Assembly (NCBI RefSeq): GCF_024199845.1
Contig: NZ_JANADO010000001.1
Coordinates: 3,286,001-3,350,000 of the forward strand
Length of the DNA stretch: 64,000 nucleotides
From: Bradyrhizobium sp. CCGB12
Lineage (GTDB): Bacteria > Pseudomonadota > Alphaproteobacteria > Rhizobiales > Xanthobacteraceae
Direction: 5' to 3'
The notes under the pieces were generated by a model. It was given only the letters and a program-made list of their open reading frames with translations, was not told where the DNA came from and did not search any database. This document shows positions 9,152-16,296 of the stretch, one piece after another (position 1 is the stretch's first letter; every line of letters starts with the position of its first letter). Both the position numbers and the translations under genes were made by a program.

Positions 9152-9155
9152 TCAC
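8966..9155 (-). pseudogene. Possible frameshifted small gene coupled to the glycine-rich protein gene
   Basis: A GTG at 9155 overlaps the TGA of the upstream gene (GTGA) and opens a 43-codon frame (MKPSSLAVYSHLVFLGNDK... to a stop at 9024). About 33 codons in, a shift of one base moves into another frame that continues with protein-like sequence (ISYGGPLQVGDDLTSFDIG... DTVTVRPHNR) to a TAG at 8966. Together they look like one protein of about 62 residues broken by a single-base indel. No family is recognised. Confidence 0.35.
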
Positions 9156-10645
9156 GCGGGTCTTCGGAGCTCTCGTGAGGACGTCATCTCAGCCTCCGCC
9201 TCCTTGATTGTTTTGAGAACGCTTTTCACGGACGCTTCCAGATTAGATACGAGATCGGGATCGGCTTCGATCCGCGGTGGACACAGTAAGTAGACGGGGC
9301 GAGCATCGTCGACTCGTGCTTCGGAGCGACGCATCGCAGCATAGGTTAGCACGCGTTGGGCGTACCTATGGCCAAAGAGCAATGGGATAAAGCCAAGTGC
9401 CACAAGTGCCATCATCATCACGACCACTCCGGCGAGCGACCTCGTTGTCGACGCGTCGTCCTGTTCGAGAATGGATGGCGGGGTGACTTGAGCGACATCC
9501 GCCGAGGCATCTACGAGTGCCGTGCCGATCGCTTGCCCGCCTTTACGCTCGATGGGGAGTGGCGCGGCGACCTGGACGACATCCGCCGAGGACTTTCTCG
9601 GAGCCATGCCGATCGTTTGCTCGCTTTTGCGCTCGGTAGCAGGTGGCAGGGTGACCTTAACTACATCCGCCGGGGCATCTACCGGCGCCACGCCAGTCGT
9701 TTGCTCTTCCTTACGCTCGATCACGGATGGTGGCGCGATGTGAACTTCGACCCTCGAACGATTTACCGCTCGGCTGGAAGCCGTCGCAGCATGGCCTCCC
9801 CGGCGGCGCGCGTCCAATGAGGCTCGCGCCCCGGACGATGGCACAAATTTCTGGTCAGACAGCATCTTCCGCATTTCGTGCGGCTTGAGCCTTGTTCGCT
9901 GAGCCTTGTGAGGCCTGTGGAGGTCAGACACGGGCGCGGCATGCCTCGACATATCCCGCCGCAGCCGGGGCGCGCGTTCGCGGAACGCATAAAAAGTATC
10001 GTCACGAACCCAGCCAAAACCAGGCCAAGCCGTGCTCCTTCGGATCATCTGCATGTTCGTGCCCAGCTGGCTCGGGTAGGGCAAGCTGGATGCACCATCA
10101 TAATAATGGCCCCCACCATAACCGCCGCCGGCACCACCGTTGGCAGCTCCCGCGCCACCAGCGGCACCCGCACCACCGCTGCCGGCACTCGCACCACCAG
10201 CGCCACTGGCACCACCAACTCCAGCACCACCAGCGCCACCGCCGCCAGCTCCAGCACCACCAGCGCCGCCGGCACCACCGCCGCCAGCTCCAGCACCTCC
10301 AGCGCCACTGGCACCACCGCCGCCAGCTCCAGCACCTCCAGCGCCACCGGCACCACCGCCACTACCTCCAGCACCTCCAGCGCCACCGGCACCACCGCCG
10401 CCAGCTCCTCCAGCACCTCCAGCGCCACCGGCACCACCGGCACCACCAGCACCACCAGCACCACCAGCACCACCTCCAGCACCTCCAGCGCCACCACCGC
10501 CGCCACCTCCAGCACCTCCGCCACCACCCGCACCCCCAGCACCACCGCTGCCGCCATCGCCAAAGGCCTGGGTGATGACCGGCGGGGTAATGAGGGTGAT
10601 CAACAACGTTGCTATGACAGTAGACTTGATCACCGATCTGAGCAT
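9152..10645 (-). CDS. Glycine/alanine-repeat membrane protein with signal peptide and C-terminal transmembrane helix
   Basis: 497 residues from the ATG at 10645, which has GGAGG six bases upstream; longer frames are unlikely. Order: signal peptide (LRSVIKSTVIATLLITLITP), about 150 residues of GGAGGAGG-type repeats, a basic middle section, three tandem 28-residue repeats of the form IERKxxQtiGxAPvdasADVvqVt, a TM helix (SLAGVVVMMMALVALGFIPL) and a cytoplasm-like tail. The glycine part is coded by 39-bp DNA repeats. The layout suggests a surface-exposed or periplasm-spanning structural protein. No enzymatic domain is seen and function is unknown. Confidence 0.7.
   Translation of the reverse strand: MLRSVIKSTVIATLLITLITPPVITQAFGDGGSGGAGGAGGGGGAGGGGGGGAGGAGGGAGGAGGAGGAGGAGGAGGAGGAGGGGAGGAGGAGGSGGGAGGAGGAGAGGGGASGAGGAGAGGGGAGGAGGAGAGGGGAGGAGVGGASGAGGASAGSGGAGAAGGAGAANGGAGGGYGGGHYYDGASSLPYPSQLGTNMQMIRRSTAWPGFGWVRDDTFYAFRERAPRLRRDMSRHAAPVSDLHRPHKAQRTRLKPHEMRKMLSDQKFVPSSGARASLDARRRGGHAATASSRAVNRSRVEVHIAPPSVIERKEEQTTGVAPVDAPADVVKVTLPPATERKSEQTIGMAPRKSSADVVQVAAPLPIERKGGQAIGTALVDASADVAQVTPPSILEQDDASTTRSLAGVVVMMMALVALGFIPLLFGHRYAQRVLTYAAMRRSEARVDDARPVYLLCPPRIEADPDLVSNLEASVKSVLKTIKEAEAEMTSSRELRRPA
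9445..9740. repeat. Three tandem 84-bp coding repeats
   Basis: Within the glycine-rich protein gene, three consecutive 84-bp units each encode 28 residues with the shared core ERK-x2-Q-x-xG...ADV-x-x-V. They differ mostly by point changes, so the expansion is not recent. Boundaries are approximate. Confidence 0.6.
10130..10565. repeat. GC-rich short tandem repeats (39-bp unit) encoding the Gly/Ala region
   Basis: The plus strand reads as runs of ccaccggcaccaccgccgcc with ccagctccagcacctcc. The most regular part (about 10260-10430) repeats a 39-bp unit, with one unit lengthened by three bases. It codes GGAGGAG-type sequence on the minus strand. Slippage and length variation between strains are expected. 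Confidence 0.75.
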
Positions 10646-10769
10646 GTCTGCCTCCAATGGAGTCCTACTGTTCGGCGCGGTGGCACGCTTCAGAGGCCAA
10701 TAGGTCACCAGAAGCTAGAGGTGGCCGAGTTCAGTAAGCTAGGCGGCGCTTGCCCGGCGCAGCTGTTCA

Positions 10770-10988
10770 TCAGCTGAAACTCGGGTCGAGCTTCTGCTCC
10801 GCCTCGAGCACTCGTTCGCGAAGCGCTTCCAGTTCGGCGAGTTGAGAAGCGAGCGCTTCGAAACGGTGACGAAGAAGAACGGCAGCAGCATCCGCCCAGG
10901 GATTGCCCGCCGGCAATTTTACCGATTTGAAGAGATCGGCTCGGAGCAGCGCCGCCGGGGAAGTCTGGAGATGATGGAGTCCACTCAT
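10770..10988 (-). CDS. Small hypothetical protein with C-terminal coiled coil
   Basis: 72 residues (MSGLHHLQTSPAALLRADLF...). The ATG at 10988 has AGGA seven bases upstream, better than longer alternatives. The N-terminal half contains KLPAGNPWADAAAVLLRHR; the C-terminal half (FEALASQLAELEALRERVL) has regular heptads, so the protein probably oligomerises. No homologous family was recognised. It is on the same strand as, and 124 bases before, the glycine-rich protein gene, and may be expressed with it. Confidence 0.5.
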   Translation of the reverse strand: MSGLHHLQTSPAALLRADLFKSVKLPAGNPWADAAAVLLRHRFEALASQLAELEALRERVLEAEQKLDPSFS

Positions 10989-11104
10989 GGCCGGGTCCTC
11001 CGCGTGGGGGCGTACCGAGGGTTCGACCTTTCGCACGCTCCCCACCGATGTCGTCGCTAGAAGAGATGGAGCCGTAAGGCCGCGCCCCGGTCGGCGACCC
11101 TCGG

Positions 11105-11281
11105 CTAGTCTTCACCGCGCTTGTGATGATGGTGTTCGTGAGCCCCCGCGCCCTGCCCGCCCGACGCTGCGATCGAGTTTGATGTCGATAGCAGCATGGT
11201 TACGGCAGGAGGAGTTGCGGCGGCGAATTTTCCGCAGGTCTTCAAAAACTCGCGCCGGTACTCGTGTTCGTATGAGGACAT
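11105..11281 (-). CDS. Tiny exported protein with twin-arginine-like signal and His-rich tail
   Basis: 58 residues from the ATG at 11281, which has AGGAG five bases upstream. It begins MSSYEHEYRREFLKTCGKF; RREFLK fits the Tat consensus. A mildly hydrophobic stretch (AAATPPAVTMLLSTSNSIAA) follows, then the short tail SGGQGAGAHEHHHHKRGED. If processed near SIAA, the mature product would be about 17 residues carrying five His, a likely metal-binding peptide. Similar small Tat-like peptides occur in Bradyrhizobium near glycine-rich surface proteins (my recollection, unchecked). Function unknown. Confidence 0.55.
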   Translation of the reverse strand: MSSYEHEYRREFLKTCGKFAAATPPAVTMLLSTSNSIAASGGQGAGAHEHHHHKRGED

Positions 11282-11415
11282 GGCGCTCCTGGCGCTCCTC
11301 ACGGCTATTGCAATTAAACCACCACCGAGCCCTAAATTAAATAGATGATGTTAATTGAGCTCAATCACTTAATATAACAAGACCCCGCTTCCCGCCAGAA
11401 ACCGGCTTTCCCATT

Positions 11416-11598
11416 CTAGTGCTTCGCCGGAGAGTTCCTTGTAGCTTCGTTCAAGCTTGCTCCTTGGCTGAGCTGATCGAGCCGCTTTTCGAGTTCGCGT
11501 CTTTCGGCAAGGAGCCTCGCGGCAAGGATCTGATCGACCTCCGTGTGGAGCGCCCACAACTCATCGATGGACATCGTGTCAAGGTAGTCTCGATCCAT
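11416..11598 (-). CDS. Truncated H-NS-like protein (N-terminal oligomerisation domain only)
   Basis: 60 residues from the ATG at 11598; an upstream TTG at 11637 is possible. The segment MSIDELWALHTEVDQILAAR followed by LLAERRELEKRLDQLSQG matches the N-terminal coiled coil of the H-NS family proteins common in Bradyrhizobium. The usual C-terminal DNA-binding part (YPKV...YRNP...TWSGRGKQPRW) is absent, replaced by a short tail ending NSPAKH, and no remnant follows downstream in any frame. It may be a relic or a dominant-negative H-NS antagonist. It lies in an unusually AT-rich stretch. Confidence 0.55.
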   Translation of the reverse strand: MDRDYLDTMSIDELWALHTEVDQILAARLLAERRELEKRLDQLSQGASLNEATRNSPAKH

Positions 11599-11905
11599 GC
11601 CAGCCAAGCTCCATACGGATAGAACGAGCTTGGGCAACTAGGGCATGTGCGTGTGCGCGATGCCTTGGCCCAAAAATTCGGCTCGGGCATCGTGGTATTA
11701 TATACAGCTCAATATTTTCAATATTAAATTATGTTAAATCCGAAGAAGGTTAACTTCTTCCCGTCACGTGCGCGAGATCTGGCGCGAGAATTGACCACGC
11801 CGCGCTGGACAGAGCGGCGCCGGCCGGTGAAACATCGATGCAAGGCAGTTTTTCGGAGGTACGTTCTCTCTGCTCGCGGCCTCCTGCCGATCAGGAGCCC
11901 GCTCT
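11599..11905. other. AT-rich spacer, no gene seen
   Basis: Bases 11695-11755 are strikingly AT-rich for this genome (tatacagctcaatattttca and similar), the type of DNA that xenogeneic silencers of the H-NS class bind. No credible reading frame, terminator or RNA gene was found in this 307-base stretch. Confidence 0.4.
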
Positions 11906-12487
11906 TCAGGAGACACGCCTTGCGCGACGCCGCCACTCGCTGACGGTGAGCCAAACCGCCGAGACCAGAAAGTAGAGCGCGCCGACCGCGGCATAGCCTG
12001 CGACATTCGCGATCGACGGCACCGCAGACATCGATGCCTGAAAGATGAAGAAGCCCCCCGCCAGCGCCGATTGGCCACCGCTCAGCACCATCGCCCATTG
12101 CGCGCCGAAACGCCTCCAGCGCCGCACGGCCGTGCCGAACTGGAGCAATCCGGACAGGATCGCCCAGGCGCCGAAGATTCCGAGCACCCAGTTCATGCTG
12201 ACCTGCAGGGCCAGGATGACCGCGATGGTGGTCACAAGGCTCACCAGGACGTTCAGGCCCTGCGTGCGGTTCTGGTTCAACCCGCCGCTGCAGAGCGCGT
12301 CGAGATAGTTGGCCGCGGCGTCCCACGCGGGATAGGCGATGAGCAACGTCGCGGCGATCACCGCTGACGACGGCGCGACGGCGAAGGCCGCGATGACCCA
12401 GGCGATGGAAAACGCTGCGCGCAGGAAATAGTACTGCTTCAGCCATTGCGCGTGGTCGACCGCGTCCGAGGTTTCATGATCTCTCAT
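11906..12487 (-). CDS. DUF308-like six-TM membrane protein
   Basis: 193 residues, mostly hydrophobic, with about six membrane helices (for example FSIAWVIAAFAVAPSSAVIA and VAGYAAVGALYFLVSAVWLT) and short charged loops. The composition and repeated two-helix units resemble HdeD/DUF308 proteins, which are linked to acid or envelope stress but have no known activity. AGGAGCAGCAG precedes the start. A 16-bp palindrome at 12502-12517, shared with the promoter of the neighbouring tetR gene, suggests it is the main target of that regulator. Confidence 0.7.
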   Translation of the reverse strand: MRDHETSDAVDHAQWLKQYYFLRAAFSIAWVIAAFAVAPSSAVIAATLLIAYPAWDAAANYLDALCSGGLNQNRTQGLNVLVSLVTTIAVILALQVSMNWVLGIFGAWAILSGLLQFGTAVRRWRRFGAQWAMVLSGGQSALAGGFFIFQASMSAVPSIANVAGYAAVGALYFLVSAVWLTVSEWRRRARRVS

Positions 12488-12501
12488 TATCTGCTGCTCC
12501 T

Positions 12502-12517
12502 TACCTACTAGTTGGTA
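12502..12517. promoter_or_regulatory. TetR operator candidate upstream of the membrane protein gene
   Basis: TACCTACTAGTTGGTA has TACC-N8-GGTA arms and shares the half AGTTGGTAG with a second site at 13177-13192. It lies 15-30 bases upstream of the start at 12487, where repressor binding would block transcription. Confidence 0.6.
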
Positions 12518-12580
12518 GTTTCGTGAATGAAGCGGAAGCGCCGTGCGGCCCTGACGGCTGCAACTCGTCGACCTCGCCTA

Positions 12581-13165
12581 TCAGTGCCTGGGGGAAAGCC
12601 GGTCCAGCAGTGGCCGGGTGACGGTCCCGAACATCTTGGGATCGCCATAGGCGCGCGCCGACAGCATCGCACCGTGAACGGTCGCCATGAATCCCTCGGC
12701 CTCGACCCGGGCCGTGCTGGCGAGCTGCAACCGCCCCTGCCGCTTGCCCCGCTCCATCACCGACGTCAGCCACGACGCCAAAGCGCGGAAGTGAGCCCTG
12801 ACCTCGAGGGCCACTTCTTCAGGCAGGATCGGAAGCTCGCTGGCAAGCAGCGCGCACACGCAGAACGGCGCCGTCGCATCCTTGATGCACGCCTCCCAGT
12901 ACGCGACGTAGCTTTTGAGCTGCTCGCCGGGATCAGCGACGTTGCGTTCGAGCGCCGACAATCCCGCCTGGGCCTCTTCGCGATAGCGCGACACGAGGGT
13001 GCGGACCAGATCGACCTTGCTGGCGAAATGGTGGTGGATGCTCGGCTTGCGGATGCCGACGACGTCAGCCACGTCGGCGTAGCTGAAGCCGTTATAGCCG
13101 CCCGCGATGATCAGCGTGCGGGCGCAGGCGAGAATATCGTCGGCGGTCGAGGACATGGCGTTCAT
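12581..13165 (-). CDS. TetR/AcrR-family transcriptional regulator
   Basis: 194 residues. The N-terminal helix-turn-helix spans about residues 7-52 and includes FSYADVADVVGIRKPSIHHH with the typical HHFASKVDLV continuation. The C-terminal ligand-binding domain is helical with a Cys pair (APFCVCALLASE), which could sense electrophiles or oxidants. It is followed on the same strand by the DUF308-like gene and diverges from the deformylase-like gene. Matching palindromes lie in front of the membrane gene and in the tetR-def spacer, fitting an autoregulated local repressor. Confidence 0.88.
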   Translation of the reverse strand: MNAMSSTADDILACARTLIIAGGYNGFSYADVADVVGIRKPSIHHHFASKVDLVRTLVSRYREEAQAGLSALERNVADPGEQLKSYVAYWEACIKDATAPFCVCALLASELPILPEEVALEVRAHFRALASWLTSVMERGKRQGRLQLASTARVEAEGFMATVHGAMLSARAYGDPKMFGTVTRPLLDRLSPRH

Positions 13166-13176
13166 GCCGGATCATC

Positions 13177-13192
13177 TACCTTCCAGTTGGTA
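13177..13192. promoter_or_regulatory. TetR operator candidate in the divergent tetR/deformylase-like promoter
   Basis: TACCTTCCAGTTGGTA, flanked by C and G to give CTACC...GGTAG arms, lies 12 bases upstream of the tetR start and 50 bases upstream of the rightward gene at 13243. It shares the TACC-N8-GGTA pattern with 12502-12517. Confidence 0.6.
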
Positions 13193-13242
13193 GACAATCA
13201 AGCAGGGATGCTTCAACGATCCGTGAGTGGTAGGAGGCCTGC

Positions 13243-13743
13243 ATGACCATCCGCCCCATCCTCCGCTATCCCGACCGCCGGCTCGCAGCCCCTGCCCGCC
13301 CCGTGACCGCTTTCGACGACGGCTTGCGCCAACTCGCGCAGGATCTGCTCGAGACCATGCGCGCCGCGCCGGGCATCGGCATCACGGCGCCGCATGTCGG
13401 CGTGCCCTTGCGCATCGTGGTGCTCGAGCTCGACGCCAAGGACGGCCCGCAGACCTACGTCAATCCCGAGATCGAATGGGCCTCGCCCGAAATGATCCTG
13501 CATCGCGAGGGCAGCGTTTCCATGCCGGGGGTCAATGACGAGGTGCAGCGCCATGCGCGCGTGCGGATCAGCTATTGGGATGTCGAGGGCAATATTCAGA
13601 CCGAGGAATCCGACGGATTGCGCGCCGTCTGCCATCAGCACGAGATCGACCAGCTCGACGGGATCTTCTGGATCCAGCGGCTGTCGCGGCTGAAGCGGGA
13701 GCGGCTGATCAAGAAGTTCGAGAAGATGTCGCGGGATTTGTAG
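13243..13743 (+). CDS. Peptide deformylase-like protein with altered metal ligands
   Basis: 166 residues. The three deformylase motifs are recognisable but changed: motif I is GIGITAPHVG (GxGxAAxQ usually), motif II is EGSVSMPG (EGCLS usually, where Cys binds metal) and motif III is HQHEIDQLDG (HExDH usually, where both His bind metal). Two of the three metal ligands (Cys, second His) are therefore replaced by Ser and Gln, while the catalytic Glu is kept. Canonical removal of formyl groups from nascent proteins is doubtful. GGAGG precedes the ATG. It may be under the adjacent TetR regulator. Confidence 0.8.
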   Translation: MTIRPILRYPDRRLAAPARPVTAFDDGLRQLAQDLLETMRAAPGIGITAPHVGVPLRIVVLELDAKDGPQTYVNPEIEWASPEMILHREGSVSMPGVNDEVQRHARVRISYWDVEGNIQTEESDGLRAVCHQHEIDQLDGIFWIQRLSRLKRERLIKKFEKMSRDL

Positions 13744-13834
13744 GGTGGGTTAGCCGAGCAGCGGCGGTGACGGCGGAGGCCGCGCGGAACTGTCGCGGCC
13801 TCTCCTGCGCGTGGATGAACCAATTCCGTGAGCA

Positions 13835-13848
13835 TTGACTTGGATCAA
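13835..13848 (+). promoter_or_regulatory. FixK/FNR-type box upstream of the DUF3551 gene
   Basis: TTGACTTGGATCAA matches TTGA-N6-TCAA exactly. It lies 55 bases upstream of the ATG at 13903, a suitable place for a class-II-like activator site, and suggests induction under low oxygen. Confidence 0.6.
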
Positions 13849-13902
13849 TACTATATGCGGCCTGAATGCACCCCGTGTCGTGCGGACTTGGAGGAGGTTC
13901 CA

Positions 13903-14295
13903 ATGCGCAAATGGGCTTTGACGATTGTGACAGTGACCATGGCCCTAACAGCAGGGCACGCCCAAGCTCAAAGATATGATCCGGCTTACCCCGTTTGCCT
14001 GAACGTCGTCTCTCGCGGAATGAGCCCATACTACCGATGCAGCTACACGACGATGGACCAATGCAGAGCGTCGGCCAACGGTCAGATGTGCGTCCTCAAT
14101 CCGTATTATGCCGGTGGGACGGCCAAGGGGAACAAACGGCATAAATATCGTCAAACGTACACGCCGCCCAAGCCACCGGTCCACTACCGGGCCGCACCGT
14201 ACAATCAATTCTACGAACCATATTACGGAGCTTCCCAAGGCTACGCGCCGGGCGAAAAGGAACGATTTCTCGAAAGCGTGAGGCGATACATGTGA
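13903..14295 (+). CDS. DUF3551 secreted protein
   Basis: 130 residues from the ATG at 13903, which has GGAGG upstream; the longer in-frame start is poor. A signal peptide (RKWALTIVTVTMALTAGHAQ, cleavage after AQA) precedes the DUF3551 core YPVCLNVV...YYRCSYTTMDQCRASANG...CVLNPYY with four Cys, probably two disulfides. The C-terminal half is rich in Tyr, Pro and basic residues. The family is abundant in Bradyrhizobium and has no known function; location should be periplasmic or secreted. A FixK-type box lies upstream. Confidence 0.8.
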   Translation: MRKWALTIVTVTMALTAGHAQAQRYDPAYPVCLNVVSRGMSPYYRCSYTTMDQCRASANGQMCVLNPYYAGGTAKGNKRHKYRQTYTPPKPPVHYRAAPYNQFYEPYYGASQGYAPGEKERFLESVRRYM

Positions 14296-14435
14296 GGGGT
14301 GACGGGCCGACCGTGTTCGCGCACGTCTGTCGCCTGGCGGGGTAACCCGCGGTGTTGAGCATCCAACGAGGAAAGAACGGCGGATGACGCCTTGCGGATC
14401 ATCCGCCCAACCAGCCGTTGCGATCCCACCGTGCG

Positions 14436-15317
14436 CTATTTCAGCGGCAGAAACAGCTCCGCCACTGTCTCATGCTCCGGCACTTCCGGGAAGAAGCTCA
14501 GCCGCTGGCAATAGATCGGGAAGTCGCGCGCGTCCTCGCCGCTGGCCGGAAGCCAGTCGCGGTAGAGGTAGAGCGCGGCGGGCTCCAGATTGTCGGTGAA
14601 GCCGACGACGCGCAGCACGGCGCAGCGTCCGCCGGGAATCTCGCCGGCCCTGATCTCGTCGCCATTCGCCGCGATCGGCTGGTCGGTCCCGACGCACAGG
14701 TCAATGCTGTAATCGGCGGGCGACGCAGGACGCCGCTCGGAGCGCCAGACAGTGAAAGTCGGACTTGTGCTGGGGTGCAGGCCGGCTGCCTTGCGCCAGG
14801 CGATGAAGCGCTGGATGGTGGCGGGGAGCGTCGCCGGGTCGCCCCGGTGCTCCATGATCGCCACCTTCGTGGTGGGTACATCGCGGATCGTCACGTCGTC
14901 AGTGGTGAAGGTGTTCTGCATGAGCTTGCTCCTGGCAATGTCGAGAGGCCCGAAAGCCGCAAGCCACGGCTCCCAATCAGGAGATTTCCGGAACGACGAC
15001 GGCGATTGCCCGAACCGTTGCCGAAAGGCGCGGGCGAAGGCATCGGGTGCGTCGTAACTGGCATCCATCGCGATCTCAGTCACGCTCTGTGCATCCATGT
15101 AAGCCAGTTGGTGCGAAGCGCGCTTCATGCGAGCCAGCTGGACATAGCGATGCACAGACAGCCCGAAGGTCGCCATGAACTGCCGGTGGAAATGGAATTT
15201 CGAGAAGGCCGCAACGCCGCTCAACGTCTCCAGGTCCAGATCAGCGTCAAGATGCCGGTCGATATGATCCAGCACCCGGCGCATCCGGGCCTGATAGTTT
15301 TGCAATGCCGCCGTCAT
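14436..15317 (-). CDS. AraC-family regulator with GyrI-like effector domain
   Basis: 293 residues from the ATG at 15317, which has GGAGGAGGG just upstream; the open frame continues further but is not supported. Residues about 1-105 hold the double helix-turn-helix (LETLSGVAAFSKFHFHRQF and VTEIAMDASYDAPDAFARAF). The C-terminal GyrI-like domain (IRDVPTTKVAIMEHRGDP ... YRDWLPASGE) binds small hydrophobic ligands in relatives such as Rob, SbmC and BmrR. This is a drug- or metabolite-sensing activator. It is on the same strand as the next AraC gene, 83 bases downstream of it. Confidence 0.88.
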   Translation of the reverse strand: MTAALQNYQARMRRVLDHIDRHLDADLDLETLSGVAAFSKFHFHRQFMATFGLSVHRYVQLARMKRASHQLAYMDAQSVTEIAMDASYDAPDAFARAFRQRFGQSPSSFRKSPDWEPWLAAFGPLDIARSKLMQNTFTTDDVTIRDVPTTKVAIMEHRGDPATLPATIQRFIAWRKAAGLHPSTSPTFTVWRSERRPASPADYSIDLCVGTDQPIAANGDEIRAGEIPGGRCAVLRVVGFTDNLEPAALYLYRDWLPASGEDARDFPIYCQRLSFFPEVPEHETVAELFLPLK

Positions 15318-15400
15318 CGTCCCTCCTCCGTGGCGGCTCCAGTTAGTCGCTGACATCAATGGTTTGCTCGACCGATCTTGCGGTTGTGGCAGGGACGGAC

Positions 15401-16192
15401 TTACGAATCCTGCGCGATACTTGCCAGATATTTCGCCGGCGGCTTGCCCAGCGCTTTCTTGAACATGGTGATGAAGGCTGCGACGGACTCGTAACCGAGA
15501 TCGGCGGAAACCTGCTGCACGCTTGCGCCTGACGTCAGCTCCCGCAGCGCGACGATCAGATGCAATTGCTGGCGCCAGCGCCCGAAGGTCAGACCGGTCT
15601 CGCTGACGATGAGACGCGCAAGGCTGCTCTCGCTGAGGCCGACGCGCCTCGCCCATTCCGCCAGCGTCCTGCGGTCGGAGGGATTTTCGGCCAGCGTCGT
15701 GGCGATTTTCTTCAGCCGCGGCTCGGACGAGAGCGGCAGATGGAGCTGCTGAACCGGCATGCGCGGGAGTTCGCGCAAGAGGACGCTCGCCAGCAGCTCC
15801 CGCCTCGCCTCGTCGTCAGCGACGTGGCCGGACAGATCGACGATCAATTCACGCAGCAGCGGCGAGATCGACAGCGTGCAGCATCGATCCGGCAGATCGA
15901 CGATGGCAGGCTCGATGTAGACGAAAAACAGCCGGGCGTTCGCCGTCGCAAGATTGCTGTGCTGCGTGCCTCCGGGAATCCACACCGCGCAATGCGGTGG
16001 CACCATCCAGAGACCGTTGGGAACGCGACACGTGACGCCGCCGCCCAGCGCGAAGACGAGCTGGCCCTTGCGATGCCAGTGATCGGGCACCTCCCCCTTG
16101 GTTCCGACCACGTCAACGCGCACGGCAATGACCGGCGCGGAGAGGTCATCGACATCGAGGTTCGACCAGGGAAAGCGAAGGGGCTGACGCAT
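15401..16192 (-). CDS. AraC-family regulator with N-terminal cupin sensor
   Basis: 263 residues. The N-terminal cupin (PDHWHRKGQLVFALGGGV, then PPHCAVWIPGGTQHS) is the sensory part of the AraC_N/cupin type. The C-terminal DNA-binding part has WARRVGLSESSLARLIVSET and QQVSADLGYESVAAFITMFK. It is divergent from the carboxylesterase gene with about 100 bases between starts, and so is the likely local regulator of that gene. Confidence 0.88.
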   Translation of the reverse strand: MRQPLRFPWSNLDVDDLSAPVIAVRVDVVGTKGEVPDHWHRKGQLVFALGGGVTCRVPNGLWMVPPHCAVWIPGGTQHSNLATANARLFFVYIEPAIVDLPDRCCTLSISPLLRELIVDLSGHVADDEARRELLASVLLRELPRMPVQQLHLPLSSEPRLKKIATTLAENPSDRRTLAEWARRVGLSESSLARLIVSETGLTFGRWRQQLHLIVALRELTSGASVQQVSADLGYESVAAFITMFKKALGKPPAKYLASIAQDS

Positions 16193-16296
16193 GCTTGCCG
16201 GTTTTTAGTCATTGATTGGTGGAATATCTAAATTCATCCACGGCCAAAGTCGATAGGTTGCCGCCCGAAACCCGCTCGCGATTGAGAGATACGACC

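Noticed and set aside
10130..10565. Possible CRISPR array
   Set aside because: Repeats are contiguous 39-bp coding units without unique spacers and lie inside an open frame.
10140..10703. Proline/alanine-rich plus-strand ORF over the repeats
   Set aside because: Antisense of the glycine-rich gene; the minus strand has a signal peptide, a ribosome site and a TM helix.
10705..11115. 136-codon minus-strand ORF overlapping the coiled-coil microprotein
   Set aside because: Lower coding character; the 72-residue frame has heptads and a good ribosome site.
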